From the NCBI GenBank assembly GCA_963792075.1, contig CAWBUW010000012.1:930001-994000 (forward strand): a DNA stretch of 64,000 nt, written 5' to 3'. How positions within the stretch are numbered: position 1 is the stretch's first letter; each line of letters starts with the position of its first letter. The notes under the pieces were generated by a model that was not told the DNA's origin, made no database searches, and saw nothing but the letters and a program-made list of their open reading frames with translations. Both the position numbers and the translations under genes were made by a program. Origin of the DNA: CAWBUW01 sp963792075. GTDB taxonomy: Bacteria > Chloroflexota > Anaerolineae > Anaerolineales > UBA4823. Positions 16,409 to 25,385 of this stretch are shown here, one piece after another.

Positions 16409-18313
16409 ATGGAAAAACCAGCCGAAAAAGGCAGCCAGAATGGAGAGTTCTATTATCCATCGCAGCGGATCACTGAAGCAGCCAATGTAAAAGAATATGA
16501 GGCATTGTACAAACGCTCGCTGGAGGATCCGGAGGGTTTTTGGGGCGAGCAGGCGGCGGAATTGGAATGGTACAAGAAATGGGACCGGGTGCTGGATGAC
16601 AGCCAGGCTCCCTTCTTCAAATGGTTTGTGGGTGGTACAACCAATATCGTCGCCAACGCCATTGACCGTCATTTGAAGACCTGGCGCAAGAACAAGCTGG
16701 CGCTGATCTGGGAAGGCGAGTCCGGGGAGGTACGCACATTTTCATATTTCTCGCTGAACCGTGAAGTAAGCAAGTTTGCCAACGTGCTCAAAAGCATGGG
16801 GGTGCACAAAGGCGACATCGTCACAATTTACTTGCCGCGCATTCCAGAATTGGAGTTCGCCATGCTGGCGTGTGCTAAGATCGGCGCAGCGCACAGTGTT
16901 GTCTACGGTGGGTTCAGTGTAGAAGCGTTGGCCGGGCGGATCGAGGATGCTCAAAGCCGGGTGTTGATTACCGCAGACGGCGGCTGGATGCGCGGGAAGA
17001 CCGTGGGGCTGAAGGATATCGCCGACGAAGCTATGTCACGCCAGCCAACCATCGAATCATGCATCGTGGTCAAGCGTACCGGGCAAGACATCTATATGGA
17101 GCCTGGCCGCGATTACTGGCATCACGACCTGATGGCGCTGCCGATTGCCAGCCCAAACTGCCCTACTGAGCGGATGGATGCTGAGGATATGCTGTTCATC
17201 TTGTACACTTCGGGCACAACCGGAAGCCCGAAAGGGGTGGTGCATACTCACGGTGGGTATATGGTATATACCTACACCACGTTTAAGTACGTCTTCGATA
17301 TCAAAGAGGAAGACCGTTATTGGTGCGCCGCGGACCCAGGTTGGATCACCGGACACTCCTACATTGTGTACGCACCCCTGGTGAATGGCGCTACCAGCTT
17401 TATGTATGAAGGTGCGCCAAACCATCCTTACCCCAACCGGTGGTGGCAGATGGTGGAGAAATACGGCATCACCATCCTGTACACTGCGCCAACCGCAATC
17501 CGGGGGTTGATGCGCTTTGGCGATGCCTGGGCCAACCGGCACGATCTGAGCAGCCTGCGCCTGTTGGGTACCGTCGGCGAGCCGATCAACCCGGAGGCCT
17601 GGCGTTGGTATTACACGGTGATTGGCAAGGAGCGCTGCCCTATCATGGATACCTGGTGGCAGACGGAGACAGGCGGGTTTATGATCACCCCCCTGCCCAT
17701 CACGCCGCTAAAGCCGGGATCCGCCACGCGCCCATTTTTTGGCGTGGATGTGGATGTGGTAGACGAGCAAGGGACTCCCGTAGCACCTGGCGAGGAAGGC
17801 TACCTGGTGATCAAGACGCCCTGGCCCGCGATGCTGCGTACAATTTACAAGGATCCTGATCGCTACGTGTCCCAGTATTGGGGTAAATATGGCCATATGT
17901 ACCAGGCGGGCAACTCAGCGCGCAAGGATAAAGATGGGTATATCTGGGTGATCGGGCGGATTGACGATGTGATCAAGGTGAGCGGTTACCGCCTGGGAAC
18001 AGCGGAAGTAGAAAGCGCGCTGGTGAGCCATCCCGCAGTGGCCGAAGCAGCAGCCATCGGCCTGCCACACGAGCTGAAAGGCAACGCCATCCACGCATAC
18101 GTGATCCTGCGCGCCGGACATGAAAAGAGCGATAAGTTGGCAGAAGAACTGCGTGCGCACGTGGGGCATGAGATTGGCCCGATTGCGCGCCCAGAAGATG
18201 TGACCTTTGTGGACAGCCTGCCCAAAACGCGCTCAGGCAAGATCATGCGGCGATTGCTGAAAGCACGTGCCCAGGGCTTACCCGAAGGAGATATCACGAC
18301 TTTGGAAGAGTAA
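16409..18313 (+). CDS. acs: acetate--CoA ligase (acetyl-CoA synthetase)
   Basis: A 634-residue AMP-forming ligase. Seen are the adenylation motif LFILYTSGTTGSPKGVVHTHGG, the WWQTETGG motif, the GRIDDVIKVSGYRLGTAEVE hinge and the C-terminal catalytic lysine in PKTRSGKIMRR. The N-terminal ACAS_N region begins near residue 30. It turns acetate, ATP and CoA into acetyl-CoA in the cytoplasm; activity of this family is often controlled by acetylation of the C-terminal lysine. The ATG at 16409 follows GAGGAGG. A good TTGACA/TAGAAT promoter lies upstream. A palindromic repeat separates it from ileS. Confidence 0.94.
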   Translation: MEKPAEKGSQNGEFYYPSQRITEAANVKEYEALYKRSLEDPEGFWGEQAAELEWYKKWDRVLDDSQAPFFKWFVGGTTNIVANAIDRHLKTWRKNKLALIWEGESGEVRTFSYFSLNREVSKFANVLKSMGVHKGDIVTIYLPRIPELEFAMLACAKIGAAHSVVYGGFSVEALAGRIEDAQSRVLITADGGWMRGKTVGLKDIADEAMSRQPTIESCIVVKRTGQDIYMEPGRDYWHHDLMALPIASPNCPTERMDAEDMLFILYTSGTTGSPKGVVHTHGGYMVYTYTTFKYVFDIKEEDRYWCAADPGWITGHSYIVYAPLVNGATSFMYEGAPNHPYPNRWWQMVEKYGITILYTAPTAIRGLMRFGDAWANRHDLSSLRLLGTVGEPINPEAWRWYYTVIGKERCPIMDTWWQTETGGFMITPLPITPLKPGSATRPFFGVDVDVVDEQGTPVAPGEEGYLVIKTPWPAMLRTIYKDPDRYVSQYWGKYGHMYQAGNSARKDKDGYIWVIGRIDDVIKVSGYRLGTAEVESALVSHPAVAEAAAIGLPHELKGNAIHAYVILRAGHEKSDKLAEELRAHVGHEIGPIARPEDVTFVDSLPKTRSGKIMRRLLKARAQGLPEGDITTLEE

Positions 18314-18361
18314 TGATTCAAGGCGATTGCATCTGCTCTTTCAGGCAGACGCAATCCTAAA

Positions 18362-18438
18362 AAACTGGGGTCTGGGGGCGTTGGGAGATGCATTATCCCA
18401 CCCAACGCCCCCTCTGATGGGGGATAATCGCCCAAATA
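18362..18438. repeat. palindromic repeat upstream of ileS (family C, copy 1)
   Basis: 18374-18385 pairs with 18401-18412 (12 bp). A second pairing, 18392-18399 with 18421-18428, excludes the first. In reverse orientation it matches 50922-51006: both contain TTTGGGCGATTATCCCCC at one end and CCCCAGT at the other. Confidence 0.75.
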
Positions 18439-18448
18439 GGGAGGCCGT

Positions 18449-21400
18449 ATGTTCAAGCCCGTTACATCGAAATTGAACGTGATGCTGCTGGAAGAGGAAG
18501 TGCTGCGTTACTGGAAAGCGCACCACATTTTCGAAAGGACCGATGAACTTCGCCAGGGCGGGCAAGAGTATGTATTTTTTGAGGGCCCTCCTACTGCCAA
18601 CGGGCGGCCTGGGGTACACCATGTGCTCGCACGTGCCTTCAAGGATATTTTCCCGCGTTATAAAACCATGCGCGGTTATCATGTCATTCGCCGTGGGGGA
18701 TGGGATACGCATGGTCTGCCTGTGGAAATAGAAGTAGAAAAGAAACTGGGTTTTACCAGCAAAAGCCAGATTGAGAAGCACGGTATCGCTGCGTTCAACG
18801 CACAATGCCGGCAGTCCGCATTTGAATATATCGGTGATTGGGAAAGATTAAGCGAGCGAATCGCTTATTGGGTGGATTTGAAGCAGGCCTATATCACCTT
18901 TACCAACGATTATATTGAGTCAGTGTGGTGGATCCTCAAGAACTTTTGGGAAAAGGACCTGTTGTACCAGGGGTACAAAGTGGTGCCATACTGCCCGCGC
19001 TGCGGCACGCCGCTCTCAGACCATGAGGTAGCCCAGGGGTATGACCAGGCCGAAGACCCCTCCGTGTTTGTGCGCATGCCGCTGGTCGAAGACCCCAGCA
19101 CCTCTCTATTGGTGTGGACAACCACACCCTGGACGTTGCCGGGCAACGTGGCAGTGGCGGTTCACCCCGAAGTGGATTACGTGATCGTGGAACATGACCT
19201 GCCCGAAGGCGGAAGCGAGAAACTGATCCTGGCACAAGCACTGCTGGAAAAAGTTTTCCGGGACGAAACCGTACGTATCTACGAAACCTTCAAAGGGAAA
19301 AAACTGAAGGGGCTGCGTTACCAGCCGCTGTTTACCTTCCTGACAGTGGACAAACCCGCTTATTACGTGGTGCTGCAAGATTTTGTCAGCACGGAGGAAG
19401 GTACCGGGTTGGTGCATATGGCGCCCGCATTTGGCGCAGAAGATATGCAAGCTGCGCTGGAATACGACCTCCCTATCTTGATGGCGGTGGAACCAGACGG
19501 TACTTTTGTGGCTGAGGTCAAGCCGTGGCGAGGAAAATTCGTCAAGGATGCAGATCCGTTGATCATCGAGGACTTGGACCGGCGCGGCCTTCTCTACCGG
19601 ACAGAGCCCTATACCCATATTTACCCGTTTTGCTGGCGCTGCTCCACGCCTCTGCTGTACTATGCCCGCGGCACCTGGTACCTCCGCACCAGCCAGTTCA
19701 AAGACCGGCTGGTGGCGCTGAACCAGCGCATCCACTGGTACCCGGAGCACATCCAGGAAGGGCGTTTTGGTAATTGGTTGGCGAATAATGTGGATTGGGC
19801 GTTAGGACGTGAACGTTACTGGGGGACCCCCCTGCCGGTATGGGAATGTGAGGCCTGCCATCACCAGGAATGTATCGGCTCGGTAAAAGAACTTTCTGAT
19901 CGCAGCGGCAGGGATATGTCAGGCCTGGATCTACACCGGCCTTACGTGGATGAAGTTAAGTTGACTTGCCCTGAATGCAAAGGGACGATGCGGCGGGTGG
20001 CGGAGCTGATTGATGTCTGGTTCGACTCTGGGGCAATGCCAGTGGCGCAGTGGCACTACCCCTTTGAGAACAGCGAAGTGTTCCAGCACCAGTTCCCTGC
20101 AGATTTTATTTGCGAGGCGGTGGACCAGACGCGCGGCTGGTTCTATTCGCTGCATGCGATCAGCACCCTCCTCTTTGACCGCGAGTGCTTTCAAAATGTG
20201 ATCTGCCTGGGGCTGATCCTGGACTCGAACGGGCAAAAGATGTCCAAGTCGCGCGGCAACATCGTCAACCCCTGGGATGTCATCAACGAGCATGGGGCAG
20301 ATGCTTTCCGCTGGTATCTGTATACCGCCAGCCCCCCTGGGCAGGAACGGCGTTTCTCAGTGGACCTGGTGGGGGAAGTGCTGCGTAACTTCACCTTGAT
20401 GCTGTGGAATGTGTATTCTTTCTTCGTCACCTATGCCAACCTGGATGGTTGGAAACCGCAGGATCAGGTGCAGGAGTTCTCTGCTTTAAGTGAGTTGGAT
20501 CACTGGATGCTGTCAGAATTGAACTGCCTGACGCGCGACGTGACGCAGGCGCTGGAAACCTACGATGTGCTCGGGGCCACGCGCCCCATTCAAAACTTCG
20601 TGGACCTGCTCTCGCACTGGTACTTACGCCGCTCGCGCCGCCGCTTTTGGAAAGGGGATGGCGCCGCTTATACTACCTTATACACTGCACTGGTGACCTT
20701 GAGTAAGCTGCTGGCGCCAACCATGCCCTTCCTGGCGGAAGAGTTGTACCAAAACCTGGTGATCTTCGGTTCTGGCACGCTTCCTGCAGCATCAGAGATA
20801 CCCGAGTCAGTTCACCTGGCTATGTGGCCGCAAGTAGTTCCGGCCCAGGTGGACGAAGGACTCAACCGGGAGATGAAGCTGGTGATGAAACTGGCTTCGC
20901 TGGGACACGCCGCGCGCGGCCAGGCTAATCTAAAAGTTCGCCAGCCGCTCTCAGAAGCAGCTTTTTCGGTCAGCAGCCGTGAAGAAAGTCTGGCGCTGAC
21001 CCGTATGGCTGATTTACTGGCAGACGAATTGAACGTTAAGAAAGTAAGTATACTGGGCTCGGCTGGGGAAGCCGTGGCATACAGCCTGAAACCGCTCCCC
21101 AAGCAGTTAGGCCAGAAGTACAAGGGGTTATTCCCCAAGGTCAGCCAGGCGGTGCTGGCGCTTGACCCGTTACAGGCTGCCCCGCTGCTGTTGAGCGGGG
21201 AGCGGGTGCAGGTAATGGTGGATGGGATTTCCCTGGACCTGCTGCCCGAAGAAGTCGAAGTGCGGGCTGAGGCGCGTCACGGGCTGGTTGTAGCTTCCGA
21301 AGGCGCTTATCTGGCCGCTTTGCACACCGGGTTGGATGAGGCGCTGATTCTGGAGGGGCTGGCTCGTGAGTTTGTGCGCAGGGTGCAGGAGGCGCGTAAG

Positions 21401-21616
21401 CAGCTTGGTTATGAGATTGCCGATCGGATCACTTTGGTTTACCAGGCCACGCCGCGCCTGGCGCAGGCGATCGAGACCCACCGGGAATACGTGATGGGCG
21501 AGGTGCTGGCGCTGGAGATGAGGACAGGGGAGCATTCTGGAGAACAAGCGGAAGTTACGCACGCATTTGATGAGGAAACGGTGGTTACCTGGCTGAGGCG
21601 TTCGACGCCCGCTTGA
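18449..21616 (+). CDS. ileS: isoleucine--tRNA ligase, eukaryotic-like (type 2)
   Basis: A 1055-residue class I synthetase. The HIGH-region reads GPPTANGRPGVHHVLAR, the KMSKS loop is GQKMSKSRGN, and WDTHGLPVE and the WVDLKQAYITF stretch are typical. The sequence pattern at HIGH and the total length match the eukaryotic-like IleRS group, which in bacteria is often naturally tolerant to mupirocin. It charges tRNA-Ile and has the CP1 editing domain (about residues 190-390). I found no T-box leader; the only structure upstream is the family C palindrome, 11 bases before the ATG. Confidence 0.95.
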   Translation: MFKPVTSKLNVMLLEEEVLRYWKAHHIFERTDELRQGGQEYVFFEGPPTANGRPGVHHVLARAFKDIFPRYKTMRGYHVIRRGGWDTHGLPVEIEVEKKLGFTSKSQIEKHGIAAFNAQCRQSAFEYIGDWERLSERIAYWVDLKQAYITFTNDYIESVWWILKNFWEKDLLYQGYKVVPYCPRCGTPLSDHEVAQGYDQAEDPSVFVRMPLVEDPSTSLLVWTTTPWTLPGNVAVAVHPEVDYVIVEHDLPEGGSEKLILAQALLEKVFRDETVRIYETFKGKKLKGLRYQPLFTFLTVDKPAYYVVLQDFVSTEEGTGLVHMAPAFGAEDMQAALEYDLPILMAVEPDGTFVAEVKPWRGKFVKDADPLIIEDLDRRGLLYRTEPYTHIYPFCWRCSTPLLYYARGTWYLRTSQFKDRLVALNQRIHWYPEHIQEGRFGNWLANNVDWALGRERYWGTPLPVWECEACHHQECIGSVKELSDRSGRDMSGLDLHRPYVDEVKLTCPECKGTMRRVAELIDVWFDSGAMPVAQWHYPFENSEVFQHQFPADFICEAVDQTRGWFYSLHAISTLLFDRECFQNVICLGLILDSNGQKMSKSRGNIVNPWDVINEHGADAFRWYLYTASPPGQERRFSVDLVGEVLRNFTLMLWNVYSFFVTYANLDGWKPQDQVQEFSALSELDHWMLSELNCLTRDVTQALETYDVLGATRPIQNFVDLLSHWYLRRSRRRFWKGDGAAYTTLYTALVTLSKLLAPTMPFLAEELYQNLVIFGSGTLPAASEIPESVHLAMWPQVVPAQVDEGLNREMKLVMKLASLGHAARGQANLKVRQPLSEAAFSVSSREESLALTRMADLLADELNVKKVSILGSAGEAVAYSLKPLPKQLGQKYKGLFPKVSQAVLALDPLQAAPLLLSGERVQVMVDGISLDLLPEEVEVRAEARHGLVVASEGAYLAALHTGLDEALILEGLAREFVRRVQEARKQLGYEIADRITLVYQATPRLAQAIETHREYVMGEVLALEMRTGEHSGEQAEVTHAFDEETVVTWLRRSTPA

Positions 21617-21637
21617 CCTAAATTCTATCCAGCCCGC

Positions 21638-21666
21638 TTGACGATCTGTCCGGAATGTGCTAGATT
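21638..21666 (+). promoter_or_regulatory. promoter of the LysM lipoprotein gene
   Basis: TTGACG at 21638-21643 and TAGATT at 21661-21666 are separated by 17 bases. The gene starts at 21737 with an AAAGGAGAA ribosome-binding site. Confidence 0.65.
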
Positions 21667-21736
21667 TATGAATGATAAAGGCTCTGGCTGCCTGCCTGTT
21701 AGAGGAAGGTGGCTGCCCAATAAAGGAGAAAAGAAA

Positions 21737-22402
21737 ATGACAACCAAACCCTTCCTGAGAACTCTTGGCATCTTGTTCGTGATGCTCTTGCTGGCAGTTA
21801 GCCTGGCGGCATGTCGCAAGCCTGCTTCTACGCCAATTCCGGAAGCAACAGTCGCCCCGACTGAAAGTATGGGGCTATTCGAAAACGCGGCTACACAGAC
21901 GGCTATTCCCACCTCTCAGCCCCCAATGCCAACGGCGGTCCAAATCGTGCCAGCCCAGGCTACGGCTGTCCCGCCGACTGTTGAAGCAAAACCCGAGCAG
22001 CCTCAGGCCAATTCCACGCAGCCCCCGGCTGCAGCGGCAGTGCAAGTTCCTGCAGCTACGCCAGGCATTCCGCAGACCTACACCCTGCAAAAGGGTGAAT
22101 ATCCGTACTGCATTGCACGGCGTTTCAACCTGGACCCGGCTGAACTGTTGGGATTGAATAGCCTTGGCCCCTCCTCGGTGCTGAATCCCGGCACAGTGCT
22201 GAAGATCCCGCAGACAGGCCACCCATTCATTACGGATCGGGCGTTGAAAAGCCACCCGACTACCTACAATGTACAGGCAGGTGACACACTTTATACGATT
22301 GCCTGTGAGTTTGGAGACGTCAGCCCGGACATGATCGCCCTGGCGAATGGGCTGTCAGAACCTTATGAGATCAAATCCGGCGACAAGCTGAATATTCCTT
22401 AA
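21737..22402 (+). CDS. LysM-containing lipoprotein
   Basis: A 221-residue protein. The signal peptide ends in a lipobox (VSLAAC, Cys near residue 28), followed by a Thr/Pro/Ala-rich linker (to about residue 115) and two LysM domains (about 118-160 and 175-221), with cores YTLQKGEYPYCIARRFNLDP and YNVQAGDTLYTIACEFGDV. It is probably a membrane-tethered cell-wall-binding protein; no enzyme domain is seen. The ATG at 21737 is chosen for its ribosome-binding site and signal peptide, although the frame is open from 21638. A strong terminator follows. Confidence 0.87.
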   Translation: MTTKPFLRTLGILFVMLLLAVSLAACRKPASTPIPEATVAPTESMGLFENAATQTAIPTSQPPMPTAVQIVPAQATAVPPTVEAKPEQPQANSTQPPAAAAVQVPAATPGIPQTYTLQKGEYPYCIARRFNLDPAELLGLNSLGPSSVLNPGTVLKIPQTGHPFITDRALKSHPTTYNVQAGDTLYTIACEFGDVSPDMIALANGLSEPYEIKSGDKLNIP

Positions 22403-22422
22403 ACCGAATCGATGATTTCCTG

Positions 22423-22462
22423 ATAAGGTCTGGAAAAGCGCCTGCGCTTTTCCAGACCTTAT
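22423..22462 (+). terminator. 18-bp terminator hairpin after the LysM lipoprotein gene
   Basis: 22423-22440 and 22445-22462 are perfect reverse complements around CCTG, followed by a T-rich stretch. It lies 20 bases after the stop codon. Confidence 0.8.
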
Positions 22463-22503
22463 TCTTTGATTTAGAATGATCGAAAATTATATGGAGAATA
22501 CTT

Positions 22504-23031
22504 ATGGCTTTTGAAACGGTGCAATCTGAGTCGATGTACCAAGGGCGCGCATTCCAGGTACGCAAAGATTTGGTGCGGCTGCCGGATGGAACCACGGCTC
22601 AACTGGATATTGTGGAGCACGTTGGAGCAGTGACGATTGTCCCTATGGATGAAGATGGCGTCTGGTTTGTCCGCCAGTACCGGCATGCTACCGGTAAAGA
22701 TTTACTGGAGCTACCTGCGGGGACCATCGAGCCTGGCGAGCTGCCAGAAGTGTGCGCTGCACGGGAGATCCGCGAGGAAATCGGGATGCGGGCAGGACAA
22801 TTGCGCAAGCTGGGGGAGTTTTTCCTTGCACCAGGCTATTCCACAGAATATATGCACGTTTTCCTGGCGACCGGATTGGTGCCTGATCCGCTGCCCCACG
22901 ATCAAGATGAGTTCTTGAGTATTGAGCACATCCCACTTGCGGATTTGGATCGTGGAGTGCAGTCTGGCGCGATCCAGGATGCCAAATCGCTGGCAGGCAT
23001 CTACCTGCTGCGCATGTCAATGCCTGAATAA
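22504..23031 (+). CDS. Nudix hydrolase, ADP-ribose pyrophosphatase-like
   Basis: A 175-residue protein. The complete Nudix box GX5EX7REUXEEXGU is present: GTIEPGE then REIREEIGM, at about residues 77-99. The flanking strands (VTIVPMDEDGVWFVRQYRH before, FLAPGYSTEYMHVFLA after) match ADP-ribose/nucleoside-diphosphate-sugar pyrophosphatases. It would cleave ADP-ribose or related nucleotide sugars to AMP and sugar phosphate in the cytoplasm. GGAGAA lies just before the ATG. It converges with the next gene, leaving 23 bases between. Confidence 0.9.
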   Translation: MAFETVQSESMYQGRAFQVRKDLVRLPDGTTAQLDIVEHVGAVTIVPMDEDGVWFVRQYRHATGKDLLELPAGTIEPGELPEVCAAREIREEIGMRAGQLRKLGEFFLAPGYSTEYMHVFLATGLVPDPLPHDQDEFLSIEHIPLADLDRGVQSGAIQDAKSLAGIYLLRMSMPE

Positions 23032-23054
23032 TATGATTTTTGGACAGGAAACCG

Positions 23055-23585
23055 CTAAGATTCAGGAGATTTGGTGATCGTCATCGCTTCCAGGTAGTTC
23101 CGGTTTAGCAGCATGGTTTGGGACTCGATATGCAGAGCGGGGAATAAAGTCGCGGTAACGACGACATTGTCCAGGATAAGGTACGGGCTGGTGCCTTCCG
23201 ACATCAGGGCGTAAAATTCCAGCCGCCCCGCCCATTCGAGTGTGCCCTGGATTTCGTATACCGGGGTGATAATCTTAACCGGGTAGGTCTGCATGCGCGT
23301 ATAGCCTGCCCGGATCATGCTCATCGAGCCAGTGTAATCGCGTTTCGACATGCAGACGCCGATGATCTGCGGCTTGACGAGCCAGAGCACCGGTGCATAA
23401 TCGATCACCTTATCCGGATTGACAATGCACGCCACGTTAGCATCGTTCAGCTCAACGAAGCGTGAGTTGATGTCGATGAGCAAGCCCATCATCCCGGTGT
23501 TGCTAACCTTGACCTGGCCTAAGATGTAATGGTTGGTGGTGATGAAATGGGCCGGGATATTGCGGAGAATTGGGGGAGCAACCAT
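23055..23585 (-). CDS. conserved hypothetical protein
   Basis: A 176-residue protein that I do not recognise. It looks alpha/beta with many hydrophobic strands (HYILGQVKVSNTGMMGLLID, YLILDNVVVTATLFPALHI) but no convincing membrane helix or catalytic motif. The strand pattern, and the way it speaks of two similar halves, would fit a sensor or structural fold; that is inference. It is the last gene of the minus-strand run that begins at coaE, 42 bases after the zinc-finger gene. Confidence 0.6.
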   Translation of the reverse strand: MVAPPILRNIPAHFITTNHYILGQVKVSNTGMMGLLIDINSRFVELNDANVACIVNPDKVIDYAPVLWLVKPQIIGVCMSKRDYTGSMSMIRAGYTRMQTYPVKIITPVYEIQGTLEWAGRLEFYALMSEGTSPYLILDNVVVTATLFPALHIESQTMLLNRNYLEAMTITKSPES

Positions 23586-23627
23586 GAGAGAACTCTCCTC
23601 TATAATGAACAGGTGGGTAGGCGAAGA

Positions 23628-23936
23628 TCAGGGAAGCGGGCGGTCTGCTCCCGTGGAGCGGTTCTTGCCCCGTCGAGGGCGGGGGCGCTTGCCTGCAGAT
23701 GGGTTGAGCAAGATATTGAGCCAGCTAATGGCGCGAGTATCGTATTCACGGCGGCCGCACATATCGCAGACCCAGGCAGGGAAATTAGGCACAGTGATCA
23801 GTTCATCGTGCAGCCAGGTGAAATAGGTGATGTGTTGTAAACGCATCATCCCAGAGCGACATTCAGGGCAGGCGAGCCCATATTCTTGTGGATTGGGTGT
23901 TTCCTGCGGCTGTTCTTCGGGCGGCTTATTATCCAT
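23628..23936 (-). CDS. YgiT/MqsA-type zinc-finger protein
   Basis: A 102-residue protein with two CxxC pairs, CPECRSG (about residues 23-26) and CDMCGRRE (about 57-60), about 30 residues apart. The region between them matches the YgiT-type (MqsA N-terminal) zinc-binding domain. The tail is basic and low in complexity (KRPRPRRGKNRST). In toxin-antitoxin loci this domain belongs to the antitoxin, but there is no HTH domain and no toxin gene beside it. It overlaps the end of deoC by 8 bases, so it is probably co-translated with that gene. Confidence 0.75.
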   Translation of the reverse strand: MDNKPPEEQPQETPNPQEYGLACPECRSGMMRLQHITYFTWLHDELITVPNFPAWVCDMCGRREYDTRAISWLNILLNPSAGKRPRPRRGKNRSTGADRPLP

Positions 23937-24702
23937 TCTTGTTATTTTCCTGTAAACTAGCTTCAGCTACCTGTAAAATGGTGACACCAGAACTAGAACC
24001 AATACGAGTCGCACCCGCGCGGATCATGGAGATGGCATCGGCATAAGAACGCACGCCACCGGCGGCTTTAACGCCGATCTGCGGACCCACTACACGACGC
24101 ATCAACTCAACGTCCTCCAGGGTCGCACCGCTGGACGCAAAACCAGTGGATGTTTTGACAAAATCTGCTCCGGCTGCTTTGCTCAACAGGCAGGCAACAA
24201 TTTTTTCTTTGCGGGTGAGCAGGGCATTTTCGAGGATTACCTTGGCAATGGCATGCTGGTTGTGAGCAGCCTGCACCACTCCCTGGATATCGTTCAGCAC
24301 CTGGCCGAAGGCTTCCCCTTTCAGGGCTCCGACATGGAGCACCATGTCGATCTCTACGGCTCCGGCTGCCAGGCAAGCATAGGTTTCAAGAACTTTGCTG
24401 GCGGTCATGGATGCTCCTAAAGGAAAGCCAACCACCGCGCAAACCTTAACGGCAGAACCGGCCAGTTGGCGCGCTGCCAGAGAGACAAAAACGGGGTTGA
24501 CACACACTGCGGCAAATTGAAACTGCCGCGCTTCCTGGCAAAGCAGTTCAATTTGGGCGGAAGTGGCGTCTGGTTTGAGTAAGGTATGATCAATCCAACC
24601 AGCAATCTCTTTGCCCTGGGGAAGGGCGGTCGTTTCGAAAGCAGGGGGGAGCTGGGTCTCTAGTTGTGCGGCCTGTGCCAGAAGTGCATCGAGAGGCATC
24701 AT
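23929..24702 (-). CDS. deoC: deoxyribose-phosphate aldolase
   Basis: A 257-residue TIM-barrel enzyme. Seen are the opening WIDHTLLKPDATSAQI, the aspartate region EIDMVLHVGALKGE, the lysine of KVILENALLT, the Schiff-base lysine in DFVKTSTGF and the closing VKAAGGVRSYADA. It splits 2-deoxyribose-5-phosphate into acetaldehyde and glyceraldehyde-3-phosphate in deoxynucleoside breakdown. The start is set at the tandem ATG at 24702; the frame is open further back across lepB but the domain begins here. It lies 10 bases after lepB and overlaps the zinc-finger gene by 8 bases. Confidence 0.93.
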   Translation of the reverse strand: MMPLDALLAQAAQLETQLPPAFETTALPQGKEIAGWIDHTLLKPDATSAQIELLCQEARQFQFAAVCVNPVFVSLAARQLAGSAVKVCAVVGFPLGASMTASKVLETYACLAAGAVEIDMVLHVGALKGEAFGQVLNDIQGVVQAAHNQHAIAKVILENALLTRKEKIVACLLSKAAGADFVKTSTGFASSGATLEDVELMRRVVGPQIGVKAAGGVRSYADAISMIRAGATRIGSSSGVTILQVAEASLQENNKNG

Positions 24703-24712
24703 GTCATTGTCT

Positions 24713-25336
24713 CTATTTCTCTGCAGCCTGTGCCGCAGTGAGGTTGTCCAGGATTTTCCAGTCTGCAGGCGGCCAATATACCACCAGGGCTTTGCCGACA
24801 ATATAATCCAGGGGCACCGTGCCCCAACGATGCGAGTCAGATGAGTTGTTACGGTTGTCGCCCAACACAAAGACCTGGCCCTCTGGCACCGTCCAACTGC
24901 CGGTGTAGTTGGGGCGCACGGCCAGATAAGGTTCATTGAGCGGCTGCCCATCAACATAAACTGTCCCCTGCTCGATTTTGACCTGGTCGCCGGGTAGGCC
25001 GATCAAACGCTTGATATATTCTTGATCCGGGTCGCGCGGGAAATAAAAAACCACAATATCGCCAATCGCAGGCTGTCCCCAGCGATAAGCCAGTTTGTTG
25101 ACCATGACTAACTGGCCGGTATCAAGGGTTGGCTCCATGCTTTGGCCATCCACACGGATGCGCGCCGACACCAGGTTGATCGCCACAAAGAGGATCAGCG
25201 CCAGGAGCAGTGTTTCGATGCCATCGGCAATCACGCGCAAGGCGCGGTGAAAGAGGCCGGGAGTATTTTCTACTGCAGCCGGGGCACTGTCTTGCGCCAG
25301 CTCGGGAGGTTGGACGGGTTCTGGATTATCCATCAT
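24713..25336 (-). CDS. lepB: signal peptidase I
   Basis: A 207-residue protein. One N-terminal membrane helix (about residues 38-58, LLLALILFVAINLV) is followed by the catalytic serine Ser66 in DGQSMEPT and the general-base lysine Lys109 in YIKRLIGLPGD. The closing box VLGDNRNNSSDSRxWG-like reads GDNRNNSSDSHRWG. It cleaves signal peptides on the outer face of the membrane. It lies 49 bases after der and 10 bases before deoC in a long minus-strand run. Confidence 0.95.
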   Translation of the reverse strand: MMDNPEPVQPPELAQDSAPAAVENTPGLFHRALRVIADGIETLLLALILFVAINLVSARIRVDGQSMEPTLDTGQLVMVNKLAYRWGQPAIGDIVVFYFPRDPDQEYIKRLIGLPGDQVKIEQGTVYVDGQPLNEPYLAVRPNYTGSWTVPEGQVFVLGDNRNNSSDSHRWGTVPLDYIVGKALVVYWPPADWKILDNLTAAQAAEK

Positions 25337-25385
25337 GATTGTGTGGCAAGCATTATAAAGCCGCTTGCGTATTTAAAGTAGGGTA

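Noticed and set aside
18314..18448. T-box leader for ileS
   Set aside because: No T-box sequence, specifier stem or terminator/antiterminator pair of that class was visible; only the family C palindrome is there.
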